From Rebecca billardiae RCC1528 (Eukaryota; Haptophyta): DNA of 64,000 nt. Below the pieces are notes generated by a model that had not been told where the DNA came from, searched no databases, and saw only the letters and a program-made list of their open reading frames with translations. The stretch is from NCBI GenBank assembly GCA_965240325.2, contig OZ251246.1, positions 682,001 through 746,000 on the forward strand, read 5' to 3'. Below, piece after piece: positions 24,431-35,923 of this stretch (position 1 is the first letter of the stretch; the number at the start of each line of letters is the position of its first letter). The position numbers and the translations under genes were made by a program.

Positions 24431-24779
24431 GGGGCGCGTTGGACCGAGTCTTGACGGTCCAACGCGCTGAGGGCGGGCGTGAACGGGGGACGATGATGAC
24501 GCCTCATCACCGACATCGGTCCCCGACGGCAGGCCGGGCGTCGCCTCGACCTCGAGGCGCCTGGCTCAGCGTGCTTTCCCAGAGTCTCACTCCGAACGTG
24601 CCATCATGCTACGGACTGCAGCACCGCAGCACGAGCTTGACACCAGGCCCGAGCTTGGTGATGGCAGCCGCCTGCACCGCCTCCGTGTCCACACACTGAC
24701 ACTGAAACAGCGCGACAGGCTGCGTCGAGCAGATATCTAAGACGATGTCGCGCGGTCCTGCCAGCTCGCGACACAGCGG
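24431..24779. other. Spacer between ankyrin gene and methyltransferase
   Basis: 349 bp with the ankyrin promoter and methyltransferase 3' flank. Nothing recognisable beyond a GC-rich start and a moderately mixed end. Confidence 0.5.
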
Positions 24780-25703
24780 TCACGCTCGCGCCACGCCCGC
24801 GATATGCGGCGAGATCAGCCACTGGTCCGGCACGCGGAACGCCTCGGCGTCCACCTGGGCGAACCCTGCGCCCTCGATGGCCTGCAGCGTGCGCCGCGTC
24901 ACGTGGCAGCCGTCTGCAAGCGTCGACTGCAAGCCGTCAAGCACACGCTGTTGGAGGGCGAGCGACGGGTCTGACTCGGCGAGGACGTGCTCGATGAAGA
25001 AGAAGTGCCCACCCGGCGCGAGCACGCGCCGCACCTCCGCCAGCGCCTCGCGCTGCGACGCCACGGAGCACAGCACCAGCGTGCACACGACGGCGTCCGC
25101 GCTCGCGTCAGCCAGCGGCAGACGCTCCGCCTCCGCCTCGACGAGCTCGAGCTGGCCGCCGAGGCCCGCGTCAGCGGCAGCGGCGCGCGCGTAGCTCCAC
25201 ATCGCGCGATTCGGCTCGATGCCCACCACGTTGGCCCGTGCGAGCGCGCGCTTCGGATAGCTCACGAGGTTTGGACCGGTGCCCATACCAAGCTCGACGA
25301 TCGTCAGCGGCCGGTCGGCGCGCGCCGGCGGGCGCAGCTGGTCGAGCTGCGCGAAGAGCGCGCGCTTGCGCTCGCGGATAGCCGTCTCGTACGACTGCAT
25401 GCTCGTCGCCATCGCCTCCGCGAACACCGCGTTCTCGCGCGCGCCCGCCGCACCGCCGCCCAGCAGCCCGCAGCCGCACGGGCAAGCACCGAGAGCGAGG
25501 CCGGCCGTGCCAGCGCCGAGGACGGCACGGCGCGTCAGCCGCGAGGGCGCGCACGGATGCCGTGGGGTTGGCGCGCGCGGATGCCGTGGGGCTGGCGCGC
25601 GGCGGGTCTGGTGAGCCGACTGCACGGCAGCCGGCAGGGCTGCCGCCAGCAGCAGGAGCAGAAGTGAGGGCATACGCGCTCGTCGAGCGGACGGCGCCGC
25701 CAT
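24780..25703 (-). CDS. SAM-dependent methyltransferase with signal and twin-arginine leader
   Basis: 307 residues from the ATG at 25703; a second ATG (residue 11) would also keep the signal peptide. Class I methyltransferase motifs are visible: motif I TIVELGMGTGPN (134-145), the acidic end of strand 2 in VVGIEPN, motif II LPLADASADAVVCTLVLCSV and APGGHFFFIEH. The pattern is that of the METTL7/UbiE-like group. The leader is layered. Residues 11-29 form an ER-type signal peptide. A basic Pro/His/Ala stretch with a repeated RHPRAPTP-type unit (40-56) follows as a transit-peptide-like region. Then comes a twin-arginine segment, LTRRAVLGAGTAGLALGAC (RR at 58-59). This order would carry a protein through the outer membranes of a complex plastid and, by the Tat path, into the thylakoid lumen. 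Substrate unknown. Divergently paired with the kelch gene. Confidence 0.87.
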   Translation of the reverse strand: MAAPSARRARMPSLLLLLLAAALPAAVQSAHQTRRAPAPRHPRAPTPRHPCAPSRLTRRAVLGAGTAGLALGACPCGCGLLGGGAAGARENAVFAEAMATSMQSYETAIRERKRALFAQLDQLRPPARADRPLTIVELGMGTGPNLVSYPKRALARANVVGIEPNRAMWSYARAAAADAGLGGQLELVEAEAERLPLADASADAVVCTLVLCSVASQREALAEVRRVLAPGGHFFFIEHVLAESDPSLALQQRVLDGLQSTLADGCHVTRRTLQAIEGAGFAQVDAEAFRVPDQWLISPHIAGVARA

Positions 25704-25847
25704 CTTGGTGTCAGTATGTATCCTTGGGTAGATCTCAGTGAAACAGGCAAGCTGAACTCTGCTGGAGCGCGGGGCGCGGGCGCGCGCGGGTGTCGTCGGG
25801 GTGTGTTCGCGCGGGCGACCCACCGCATCATCGCTCGGCCGGCTGCG
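25704..25847. promoter_or_regulatory. Divergent promoter region, methyltransferase / kelch gene
   Basis: 144 bp between the two ATGs. The kelch frame is open with an ATG as early as 25716, only 12 bp from the methyltransferase start, so 25848 is taken as the more plausible kelch start and this stretch as the shared 5' region. Based on position only. Confidence 0.45.
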
Positions 25848-27733
25848 ATGGCCGAGCCACTCCAGGGCGCGTGGGTGGAGGTGGCCCCGCAGACAGAGCC
25901 CGTCCAGGGCACGTCCGACCACATCAGCGTGCGCTACTCGCACGCCGGCGTCGCGTGGCACGGCTCGATGTTCGTTTCGCACGGGTACTTTTACAACCAC
26001 AAGCGGCACCGGCCCGCGTGGCAGTCGGACACGTGGCGCTTCGACCTGCGCGCGCTCAAATGGGAGCGCGTGCACCGGGCGTGGACCGGCGATGGCGACG
26101 CGTCCACCCCCAGCCCGCGCTACTCCACCTCGGCCGTCATCGACGCGCCGCGCGGCCGCATGCTCATGTTTGGCGGCGACGACGGTGGCCACCGCGAGTC
26201 GCCGAACAATTACATATTCGGCGCGCACTTCGACGAGCTGTGGGCGTTCGACCTGGAGCGGCACGCCTGGTCGCGCACGTACAAGCCCCCGGGCGCGGCC
26301 TGGCCCGCGAAGCGCGCGCTGCACGGCGCGGCGATCGCGAACGGGCGCATGCATGTGTATGGGGGGCTGGGGATCTCCGACCACTGGGCGTACGAGCTGG
26401 AGAGCGGCGCGTGGCTCAAGGTCGCGGCGACGTCGGCGGAGTCGGCGTCCGACTCCGCGGGCGAAGGGTACGCCGACGCGTACCCCACCGGCCCTGGCTC
26501 GCGCCACGCCCTCAAGCTCGCGGCGGGCGGCGACGGCCGAGGCATCTATTTGTTCGGCGGCTCTCGGCACGGCACAAAAGGCGCGATGCGGCCCAAGGTG
26601 TTCGACGACCTGTGGTACTTCGCGGAGACGGGGGCGCGCGGCGGCGTGCTCGAGGGCGTGTGGCTCCGCCTCGGCGGCGGCACGGCCAGGATCACGCCGC
26701 CCAAGCCGGGCGCGCCGCCTCCGGACACGGGCAACCTCTGGCCCGGGCCGCGCGGCCACCACTCGCTGATCACCCTCGCGCCCGAGTCCGGACTGGACGT
26801 GGGGGTGGTGCTCTTCGGCGGGGCGATGTGCTCGCCGGGGTGCGCGTGCTACAACGACACGTGGGTCTTCGTGCCGCGCGAGCGCGCCTTCCACCGCGTC
26901 CAGGTGCGCGCGCCCGAGCGCGGCATGCTCCGAGTGCGCGGCCGCTGGCTGACAGTCACTCGGGCGCCGGTTGACTCAGCTCAGCCGCGCGCGCTGCCCG
27001 GCCGGGGCCCGCCTGTCGCCGCGCGCGCAGGTGGCGGAGCCGATCATCTGGCGGTACCGGCAGTCGCTCGTGTACAGCCCCGAAGACAAGGCGTTCTACA
27101 CCTTCGGCGGCGAATCCTACCGCCCGTACATGTGCGCGCGATGGGCTCGCGCGCACCCCCCCCCTCGTCACTTGGCGTGCGGGCGGCCCTGCGGACTCAA
27201 GCCCCGCGCCCCGCTGACTGCCGGGCCCCGCGGCGCGGCGCGGCACTGCACGGCGCAGGTACCACAACTCCGTGTCCAAGCTGACGCTCCCGACCGGCTG
27301 GATCGACGCACAGCTCGAGGCGGAGCGCGCGTCTCCCCACCCGCCCTTCGTGCCGGCCGCAGCCGCAGCCCGCAGCGCTGCCCTCAGCGCCAGCGCGCCC
27401 TACGCAGCCGCGCCCGCGCTTGCGCGAGCAGACAGCGCGGTGGCGCCGCGCGAGGGCCCTGGCGCAGGCTCAGCTGCCGCCACCGGCGGCGCGCCGCTCG
27501 GTATGAGCGCGGCTGCGCCTGCACCCATCCTCCGGCCGGCGCAGGCCTCTGCCATGCCAGCCGTGGGGGCGGCGACGGCGGCCGGCACCGCCGGCCTGCC
27601 ATGGTGGGCGTTCGCTGTGTTCGCGCTCGCAGCCGTCGCGCTCTGCGTGCGCTGTGCCGGCTCGCTGCGCTCGCGCAGGAGGGGGAAGGCCTACGGCCGC
27701 GCGCCGACGGGCAGCGCTGACGAGGATGTGTGA
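25848..27733 (+). CDS. Kelch-repeat protein with C-terminal membrane anchor
   Basis: Exons 25848-26933, 27031-27131 and 27259-27733, giving 553 residues. Intron 2 (27132-27258, GTGCGC...GCAG) is well fixed: it joins RPYM to YHNSVSKL. Intron 1 ends at 27030 and its donor is either 26934 or 26904; both are GTGCGC and both keep the frame. Kelch blades are seen as paired GG and W/Y motifs: MLMFGGDDGG, DELWAFDLERHAWS, MHVYGGLG, IYLFGGS, VVLFGGAM, YNDTWVFV and FYTFGGES. This implies a six- or seven-bladed beta-propeller used for protein binding. After an Ala/Pro-rich linker there is one membrane segment (LPWWAFAVFALAAVALCV) and a short basic tail. No N-terminal signal is apparent from either ATG (25716 or 25848), so topology is uncertain. 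Confidence 0.85.
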
Positions 27734-27971
27734 CGACGATGCCGTGCACGTCGCACGACCATGACGACGACCTCCGACAAGGCGGCGGCTGCGATTTGAG
27801 TCACTGCAGCATGGTTGATGAGCAACGCGCAGTGAATGACGATCACGGATCAGCCGTGCGCCGATCGTTGTCCTACGATCGTTGTAGGTCACTTGTCCTC
27901 ATTGGAACCGCCGTCGCCGAAGACAACGACGTGCCAGACATACCGGTCATCCATTGACAGTCGTCGTAATA

Positions 27972-28020
<49 letters not shown>

Positions 28021-28590
28021 ATAAGCTATATATCATACGGTCGATAATAATTAAACTGTTAATTAAAACAAAATCCATGCGCAATATTATTATAATAATG
28101 TCGTCTGCTACGACAGTGACGAGTCGTCAGAGAGAGAAAGAGAGAGAGAGACGAGAGAGAGAGAGATCAGCAGAGTCACACCAGCGGCGAACACTGCGCG
28201 CCTTCGAGTTCGAAATCGAAACGCGAATAACGATGCCACTCAGGTTGACTGTAGTCGTGACCGACTGACGTCGGACGTCGTGACGGGCACGCCGCACTGG
28301 ACGCGCACGGGCCCTGGCACGGGCACGGTGACGGTTTCCCGGACGCCTGCGAGTCGCGTGCGAATCCTCGTCAGCAGATGATGAGTCCGTATCGTGGTCG
28401 TCTATCGGATCGAGTCATCGTCCGCATCCACATCGTCATCGCCACCGTCCGGTCTCCGGACGCGGTGGAGGGTCTCGTTCGTCAGCGCCTTACGGGGCCC
28501 CTGCCAGGCGGGCCGTACCGTGCCCGCACTCACGCTGCATGCCGCAGGCACGAGCCGCCACCGCCGCCGCCGCCGCCACCGCCGCCGCCA
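27734..28590. other. Intergenic region between convergent kelch and mS38 genes
   Basis: It holds an (ATT)n array, an AT-rich stretch to about 28110, a GA-rich stretch (28130-28168) and unremarkable GC-rich sequence on the mS38 side. No gene found. Confidence 0.5.
27968..28021. repeat. (ATT)n microsatellite
   Basis: About 17 units of TAT/ATT, followed by a further AT-rich segment. Confidence 0.95.
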
Positions 28591-29004
28591 TCATGGCTTG
28601 TTCTTGTGCCTGTTCAGCCGCCTGCGCTTCTTCAGCTTGTGCTTGTTCATCTTCTTCACGCGCTTCTTCTTGGTGGAGGAGAGCTCGAGCGCGGGCGGCG
28701 TCGGCTGCAGGGGCATTGGCACCTCGATCGGTGCACGCTCGATAACCAGCTGCGAGGCGAGGAGAGGTAGCACGGTGTGCGCCGGCGGCGGGGGTGGCGG
28801 CGCCGCGACGCTCACCTTTGCGTGTGCGCACTTGTCGGCGGTGGCAAATGGCTCCCAGCCCAGCGGCGGAGCGCGCGCGAGCAGCGAGTGCCCGAACTGT
28901 GCGCCGGGCGAGGGCCCGAGCCACTGCGGCCGTCGCGTCGCGCGCGCAGCGAGCTCAAATCGCGCGCCGGCGATTGCACGATGAGCTGCGCGTCTCGTCG
29001 CCAT
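28591..29004 (-). CDS. Mitochondrial small-subunit ribosomal protein mS38-like (AURKAIP1/COX24 family)
   Basis: 137 residues from the ATG at 29004. The last 30 residues (STKKKRVKKMNKHKLKKRRR and the LNRHKNKP end) match the short basic C-terminal domain of the mS38/AURKAIP1/COX24 family, whose hallmark is KMxKHKxxKRRK. In that family the helix is inserted into small-subunit rRNA of the mitoribosome, and yeast Cox24 is needed for translation of some mitochondrial messages. The first 40 residues are rich in Arg and Ala and fit a mitochondrial presequence; the middle is Pro-rich and not conserved. The short length is normal for the family. It is divergently paired with the K+ channel gene, 211 bp away. 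Identification depends on a 30-residue motif, but that motif is distinctive. Confidence 0.8.
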   Translation of the reverse strand: MATRRAAHRAIAGARFELAARATRRPQWLGPSPGAQFGHSLLARAPPLGWEPFATADKCAHAKVSVAAPPPPPPAHTVLPLLASQLVIERAPIEVPMPLQPTPPALELSSTKKKRVKKMNKHKLKKRRRLNRHKNKP

Positions 29005-29215
29005 CGCTCCCTCCCGGCCTTGGGTCCGGGCGTGCTACCAGAGTACGGTGTATCTTCCTGCGTCCGGACCGACGATTGTTACTCGCAAACGGCCCCGGGT
29101 AAGATCGAGCCTTTCCTAAAAGCACCAAAGCAGATCGAGAGTCGAGGCCGACTCAGCAAGTTGGCCTCCAACAGCGGGGTGGCGCGCGCCCGCGCCCGCG
29201 GCGGGCTCAGCGGCG
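29005..29215. promoter_or_regulatory. Divergent promoter region, mS38 / K+ channel
   Basis: 211 bp between two divergent ATGs. The stretch 29040-29150 is AT-richer than the surroundings. Position-based call. Confidence 0.5.
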
Positions 29216-32200
29216 ATGGGCTCGCACGAGCCACCCTCGCCATTCAGTCGCACGGGCACGCAGGACCTGTCCCGCCCGCCCTTCCGACGCCGCGAATCGA
29301 CGGGCGTCAACACGAGGTCGGCCAGTAACTCCCGTCGCAACTCTCTCAACATTGTGGGCAACCCGGCGGCCGACCCGCGGCTGATGCAGACGATCGCGAC
29401 GGAGATGCTGCTCACGTGCGGTGGGACTTCGTCGGCGTTCCCGACGAATATCGCGCCGATGACGCCCACCCATCGCCGCGGCTCGCGCGAGGAGATGGTC
29501 GGCGGCGGCGGCGGCGCACACGCGCCCAAGTCGCCCGGCCGCCGCCCGACTGGCAGTCGCTTCGGGCCGCCGGACCGCACGATGAGCTCGGGGCTGCTGC
29601 TCGACGGCGCGGACGAGGCTGCGCGCATCATGGCGTCGGCGCCCAAGACCTCGCGCCCGGCCGACCGCCGCGGCTCCGACTCGGCGGGGAACTGGAGCAA
29701 GCGCGCGGCCGTCGCCTCTGGCACAATGACTCCAGGCAGGCGCTCGCTCGATCAGCCGGGCAACTGGGCGGCGGCGACGTCGACGACGCCGGGGCGGCGC
29801 GACGGCCCGGGCAACTGGGCGCAGACGCCCGGCCGGCTCAACGCTGGCCAGCGCTGGGTCGCCAACCCGGCGATCGACGCCGCAGCCGTCGCTCAGGCGA
29901 TGGTTGATGTGCCACCGCCTCCGCCGCTCAACCGCCGCTACTCGCAGGGTGTGGGCTCGCGGCGCTCGTCGCTCAAGCGCGCGGTGAACAAGGCGCAGAC
30001 GAGCGCGCGCGTCTTCCTCCGCTCGGCCACGCGCACCTCGCTCGTCGCCACCGAGGGCGACGACGCGCACTCGCAGCAGGACCTGGATGGGCTGAACGAC
30101 GATCTCGGCGCGGGAGATTCCGATCTCGGCGCCGATGAGGAGCTCGACCCGCGCTCGCTGCTGATCATGCGGATGCGCCGCGCGCTCAACCTGCACTTCG
30201 TCTTCTCGCTCGCGGTGCGTGCGCGCGCGCCTTGCGGCCGGCCGGCGCGTGGCCCCCGCGCGGCCCGCCAGAGCCGCCGCGCCCCTCGCCCACGCGCGCG
30301 CCCACTCGCCCGCCCACGCCGCCGCCCCCGCTGCCCACGCCGCCGCCCCCGCTCCCGCGCGCGCCCTCGCCCTCCGCCGCGCGCGCGCACGCGCGCGCGT
30401 GCAGGCCATCCCGCTGATGATGTTCGAGCTCGAGGTGGTGTACGACTTCTACGGCGACTTCTCGCAGCGCTCGGGCGTGGGGCCGGTCGAGTCGGGCGCG
30501 CAGGACGTGCTCGAAGAGGCGCTGGCGGCGGACGTGGCGCGGACGGCGGCGCAGGACGACTCGGCGCTCACGCCGTACGCGACACACGTCACGCTCGCGC
30601 ACTTGCTCAAGGGGTCGATCTCGTTCCTCTCGCTCCTCGCCTTCTACGAGCTGTGCAAGTACTACCTGCTCTGGGGCAAGCTGGTCACGCCCGCGACGTT
30701 CGCCGGCGCGATGGAGGAGTACGGCGAGGAGGAGGACGAGGCGGAGGAGAGGCTGGACGCAATCGACGAGCGTGCGGAGGAGGCGGCACACGGTGGCGAG
30801 GAGGAGGACGACGACAACGTCGCCGTGGAGGTGACGCCGGGGGTCGTCGTGGGTGCGGCGAGGTCGGGCGCGCCCGAGGACGCGCGCGGCGCGGGCGGCA
30901 GTGCGGGCGGCGGTGCCGCCGCCGCCGCCGCCGCGGATGCCGCCGCCGCTGCGGCCGCGGACGGCGGCGCGAGGGGCGCGCGGGCGTCTGACGCTGAAGC
31001 GGAGGAGCTGATTGTCGAGACGAAGCGGCGGCGGAGCTCCGTCGCGAGGCTGCTGCGCGGCCTGACCTCGAGCAAGCTGCCCGGGCTCGGCGCGGGCCTG
31101 CAGACCAGCCAGTCGTCCGTGCACCCGGCCCGCAGCTCGGGCGCGGCGGGCGGCGCCGAGGAGGAGGGCACGGCCAGCTTCGCCGGCCGCGCGCGCGGCT
31201 CGGTCGGGAGCACTGCGTCGTCGTCCGAGCAGCAGCGGCGCGAGCGCTCGAAGCGCTGGTCGATCGGCGTGCTCGGCAGGCGCAGCGCGGGCTCGGAGGA
31301 GGCGGGCGCGGCGGGCGCGGCGGCGGGCGCGGCGGCGGCGCCCGCCGCCGCGCGCGAGCGGCGGTCCACAATGATCACGCACTTCCTCGCAGCCGGCGAG
31401 GGCGAGGGCGCGCCGCGCGCGCGGCTCGAGCGCGCGCTCGCGTTCGCGCAGCGGCTGCGCGTCTTCCTCTCGTGGGGCTTCGTCGGCGAGGCGGTGGTGT
31501 GCCTGTTCCACGTGCCGCCGTTTGTGGACTTCTCGATCACGATTCAGATGGCGTACCGCTCCGCCGTGTTCCTCTCTGTCGTCGACGGCGAGCAGCCGCT
31601 GCTGGCCGTGCAGACGAGCGGGGACCTGCTGAACATCTTGCTTCTGTTCCGGCTCTACTCGCTCGTGCGGTACATCCGCGAGCGCTCGATCCTCGGCTCG
31701 CGGCAGGCGCGGCTCGTGGGCGCGCTCAACGGCATCGAGTTCGATGCTTCGTTCACGCTCAAGACGCTGCTGCATACGCACCAGATGCAGATGACGTTCT
31801 CGATGATCATCGCGCTGCTGCTGCTGGGCGCTTACATCCTCTTCGTGCTCGAGCGCACGCACCCGTACGGCGGCGGGCCCAAGACGTTCCTCGACGCGCT
31901 CTGGCTGATGTACATCTCGGCGGCGACGGTCGGTTACGGCGAGATGCTCGCCGTCACGTACCCGGGGCGGATCGTGACAGTGATCGTCGTCGCTATCGCG
32001 GTCGTGCTCACGGCGGTGCAGGTGGCGGTCGTGACCAAGAAGCTGCAGCTGAGCCACCGCGAGCACAACGTGATCAAGGTGCTCGAGGACGAGCAGTTCG
32101 ACCGCATCCGGCAGGAGGCCGCGGCGAAGGTGCTGCAGGCGGGCGTGCGGTACTGGCTGACTGGCCGGCGCATGCGCGAGAAGATCGAAGCCGCGGCGCG

Positions 32201-33842
32201 CGACGCCGCCACCAAGGCCGAGGGCTACCGCGAGCGGCGCGTGGGCAAGCCGTCGTGGTGGCACCGGGAGAAGGCTGGGCAGCACACGCCGACCGCCTCG
32301 GCGCGGCGCAGCGAGTCGGCGCTCTCGCGCATCGCGTCGGAGGGCTCGGAGGGGGTCGACACGCCGGGCTCTTCGAGGCGCGGCGTGAGCACTGCCGACT
32401 CGGCATCCGGGCTCCTCACCGCACCCGGCGGCGGCCTGCGCGTGCTCACCGCCTCCGAGTACTCGGCGCCGACGCGCGAGATCGGGATCTCGGAGTCGAG
32501 CGTGGACGACTCGCCCGCGGCGTGCGCGCGCACCTCCGCGCTTCGCAAGTCGGCGGAGGGCGGCGGCGGCGACGACGCTTCGGCGGCGAGCAACGGCCCG
32601 CGCCGCGCGTCCGCGACGGTCGGGTTCGCCGACTCGAAGCTCACAGTCAAGCAGATCTCTCTGCGCGGGAACGCGCGCCCAACCAACTCGCCGGCGGGCG
32701 GCGGCGCGGCGGCGGGCGGCGGGCGCGTGGGGTGCCGCGGCGGCGGCATCACGGTGGAGGCTGGCTCGGGCGCGTCGTCGTCAACGGGCGGCCGAGCGCG
32801 CGCGTCGGCTGAGGGCGACGACGCGGCCGTGTCGGAGGCGGCGAGCACGCCGGTCGAGCGCCTTGACGGCGGGGCGTTGCAGTCCGAGCTGGAGGTGGTC
32901 GGGGGCGAGGGCGGGCAGGAGCCCACCGCGCTCGACGGCTCGCTCGACACCGCCGGCGGCGCCGACGGCGACGACCGCGACAGCGTGCGCGCGCGCCGCC
33001 GCTTCAAGCTGCAGGCACTCGCGGTGCCCGCGGCGGCGGGGCAGCACGGCCGGGGCGAGGCGGGCGAGCCGCCAGCTCTGGAGCTGGACGAGGCGGACGC
33101 GGACGCGTGCGCGGGGCGGCCAACGCCTGACGCAGCCGCCGAGCACGGCACGCCGCCCGACGACGACAAGTCGAGCGCGCCGCGCGTGCCGGTGGAGCGC
33201 GTCGCGTCGGCGCGGACGTCGGCGCTCGACGGCGTCACCGCCGCCAACACCGCTGCAAACCTGAAGGGCGCGGGCAGCAACATCCTGCGGCGCTCAGGCG
33301 TGCTCCGCGCCTCGCGCATGTTCACGTCTGGCACGCACGCGCAGCCCGGTGGCGCCGCCGCCGCGGCGGCCGCCGCCGAAGACGGCGGTGAGGACGAGGA
33401 CGGCTCCGCGCTCGCGCGCGCGCGCGCCCTGCGCGTCTCGCGCACTCTCTTCTCGGCCGCGCACGCGCGCGCGCTGCGGGAGCAGTTCTCGCGCGAGCGG
33501 CTGGTGGCACACATGCGGCTGCTCGCGGCGATCGACAACTTCCGCAACCTGCGCATCGCGATCTCGAACCGCTCGCGCTCCGAGATGGAGGTGCTCCGCG
33601 ACATGGTGCTCGAGGCCGTCTCGGAGGAGCTTGCCAAATCGTTTGAGCAGCTCGAGGTCGAGAACTCTGCGACGCGCGAGCGGCTGACGCACGCGCAGAC
33701 GCAGACGGGACAGCTCAAGGCGACGATCGACGCGCTGCGGCATGAGATGGCGGACGAGGCGCGGCGGCACAAGGAGCAGATGTCCGAGCTGGTGGGCCTC
33801 GTGCGGCAGCTCGTGCCCCAGCGAGAGGGCGGCGCGGCGGCG

Positions 33843-33883
<41 letters not shown>

Positions 33884-34157
33884 ACGGGGCGGCACGGACG
33901 GGGCCACACGCGGCGGTGCCGCCAGTGCGAGCGGCGTCGGCGGTGCCAGCAGCAGCAGGACCAGCAGCGGTGGCGGCGTGAAGAGCGTCAAGAAGCCGAT
34001 CGAGCTGGATGTCCCACTTGGAATCTCCGCAGGCTCGCCGGCCAGGCCGGTGATCGCCGAGAGGGGCGGCGCGCTCGGCGGCGATCTCGGGCTCGAGGAG
34101 ATTGCGCGGCGCAGGCAGCGGCGCTCCTTCTCGCTCAACGACCGACCGGAGATCTAG
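29216..34157 (+). CDS. SK-type (small-conductance, calmodulin-gated) K+ channel
   Basis: Exons 29216-30214 and 30405-34157; the intron (GTGCGT...GCAG, 190 nt, phase 0) lies inside the first membrane helix and rejoins LNLHFVFSLA to AIPLMMFELEVVYDF. The product is about 1583 residues. The N-terminal 320 are Ser/Pro/Gly/Arg-rich. Six membrane helices follow: S1 324-348, S2 about 398-430, S3 683-708, S4 738-762, S5 791-815 and S6 850-878. The pore is ALWLMYISAATVGYGE with the K+ filter GYG at 843-845. S4 (FRLYSLVRYIRER) and the segment after S6 (VTKKLQLSHREHNVIKVL...AAAKVLQAGVRYWL) match SK channels, where the latter binds calmodulin and confers Ca2+ gating. A roughly 230-residue acidic, Ala-rich insert splits S2 and S3. 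The tail has low complexity, then a coiled coil (about 1394-1473) and a Gly run. Probably shapes membrane potential in response to Ca2+. Confidence 0.88.
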
Positions 34158-35923
34158 GCGCCGCCGATGGCGGCATTCGCCCGGACTCCCTCCGAATCCG
34201 GTGAGCCGTTCGCTGCCAACGCGCCCGACGACTGCGCACTGCTGCACACTCTGCAAAGATCGACGCGGGGGTCCGGGGACGTTCGCCTAATCGCCTTGCA
34301 CTTGTAGCCCAGCCAGCCCTTCCCCGTTTACCCGCTGCCGACCTACTCATACTCTGCTAACTGCTTTGGGTCCGAGGCCAGTGACTGCGCGTCCAGACGC
34401 GCGCACGGTCCGCGGCTCACCGCCCAGCGCGGTCCGACGGTGCGTATCGGCAACAGGCAACTAGTAGCTGGCAGCTGCGTCTGAAGTTGTATTATATAAA
34501 TCGAAGAATATATATATATTATTAATATATATGGCATACGACTAACTGCCGTACAGCGTAGAGATATACGGCGGTAGTATATTAAGTAAACACGCATCAT
34601 CAGTAGGCTGCAGTAGCGACTAGCATTGCCGTCATCGGCGTCGTCTGACGTCTAGTCGTCTCTGTCATTACTCTCTGTCGTCTCGGAATTGCGCAGCTCT
34701 GGAATCAGCGCATTCAGCGCTGCACTCGATCGACACGATTACGAGTTCAGTTCCGCGACATCGTCACTCAGACCTCGTCCGATGGCGACGATAGGCAGGT
34801 CCGAAACTCCGGCGAGCACCGGCGATCACGGTCCGAGCGGGTCACTGCGTGACTGGCTGTCTGGGTCTGGTTGAGTGGTTATCGGGAGACGGCGGATCGG
34901 ATCCGCCATCGGGGCCCATATATCGCTCAGCTGTGTGCATCCGTTGGCATACTGCTGATGCTCCCCCCGGAGTGATGATCGAGTCAATCACTGTAGTGAG
35001 ATGATCAGTGGCGAATGTGTCAGCAACGGTGTATCAGTGGCGAATGTGTCAGCAACGGTGTAACTAATGTCAGTCACAGTGTATCGAGAGCGCTCATGTC
35101 TCGTTGCCGTTGGAACTTGACGGCCCGGTTTGGCGCCCACGCGGCGAGGGCGACGACGGGCGTACACGGGGCCCGCGGCGGCGGGAAGCGCGCGGGCGTG
35201 GCCGAGAACGGCACGGTCCGGACGCCTCTCGCCAGCTGCGGACGCGCACCGCGCCTCCTCCTTGCACGCTGCTAACTTTATCCGGGGCCATGCGGTGTTT
35301 TGCTGCCAACCAGCTCAAGTTCCACGGCTGGTCAAGGTTCGGCTTGCGACATCGCCGCTGGTGCTTGCAAGAAGGTACACGAATTGGTCGAACTCCCGCG
35401 CGCCCGCTCTGCGCTTGTCGACGCCCTCTGTCGGTGACTCGGGGGGCATGCGGGGCAGTGGAATGCAGTGCATTGACTCTCAGTCGTCCAGCGCGCTGGC
35501 CACGTAGCGCGGATGTGGTGCGAGCATGGCCCGGCAATGCGGTCGCGACGTGCCTGCCTGGTCTACCCAAGGCCTGCCGCACCGCGAAGCGAGCGCTCAG
35601 GAGCGTGTGCCGAGCGTGCCAGCCCCGCCGAGATGGGGCGTTGGGAAATGCCGAATGCGGGCTCAAGTTCCTGACCACCGAGAGAAACCAACCCCCGCCC
35701 AAAAACGGTGGCAGGACCAAAGGGTGCGCAGGGCGTGCTCACATTATTGCGTCAACTTCGCGGGCCTTCGATGGCGAATCGTCTCAAATAGTGGCGAGTA
35801 CTCATAACGTCGTCGGTGATCTCACGTTTTGATGACGAGTTCTCGTAGTAGTAGTACATCATCATTTCGTACATTTTCTTTTCGTCATGCGTCATCCATC
35901 GGTGCTGCTTGAAATTCATCAGC
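34158..35923. other. Intergenic region between K+ channel and XK-related gene
   Basis: 1766 bp. 34470-34600 is AT-rich, with a short imperfect TA stretch. 35004-35061 is a tandem duplication. 35100-35850 has an open plus-strand frame of 242 codons from 35104, but with Arg/Cys-rich, shadow-like composition and no recognisable motif, so it is not called. The last 120 bp are the promoter side of the XK-related gene. Confidence 0.45.
35004..35061 (+). repeat. 29-bp tandem duplication
   Basis: Two identical 29-bp units beginning ATCAGTGGCGAATGTGTCAG, directly adjacent. The perfect identity suggests a recent duplication. Confidence 0.95.

Noticed and set aside
35104-35832. 242-codon plus-strand ORF
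   Set aside because: Arg/Cys-rich, with no motif and no splice or context support.
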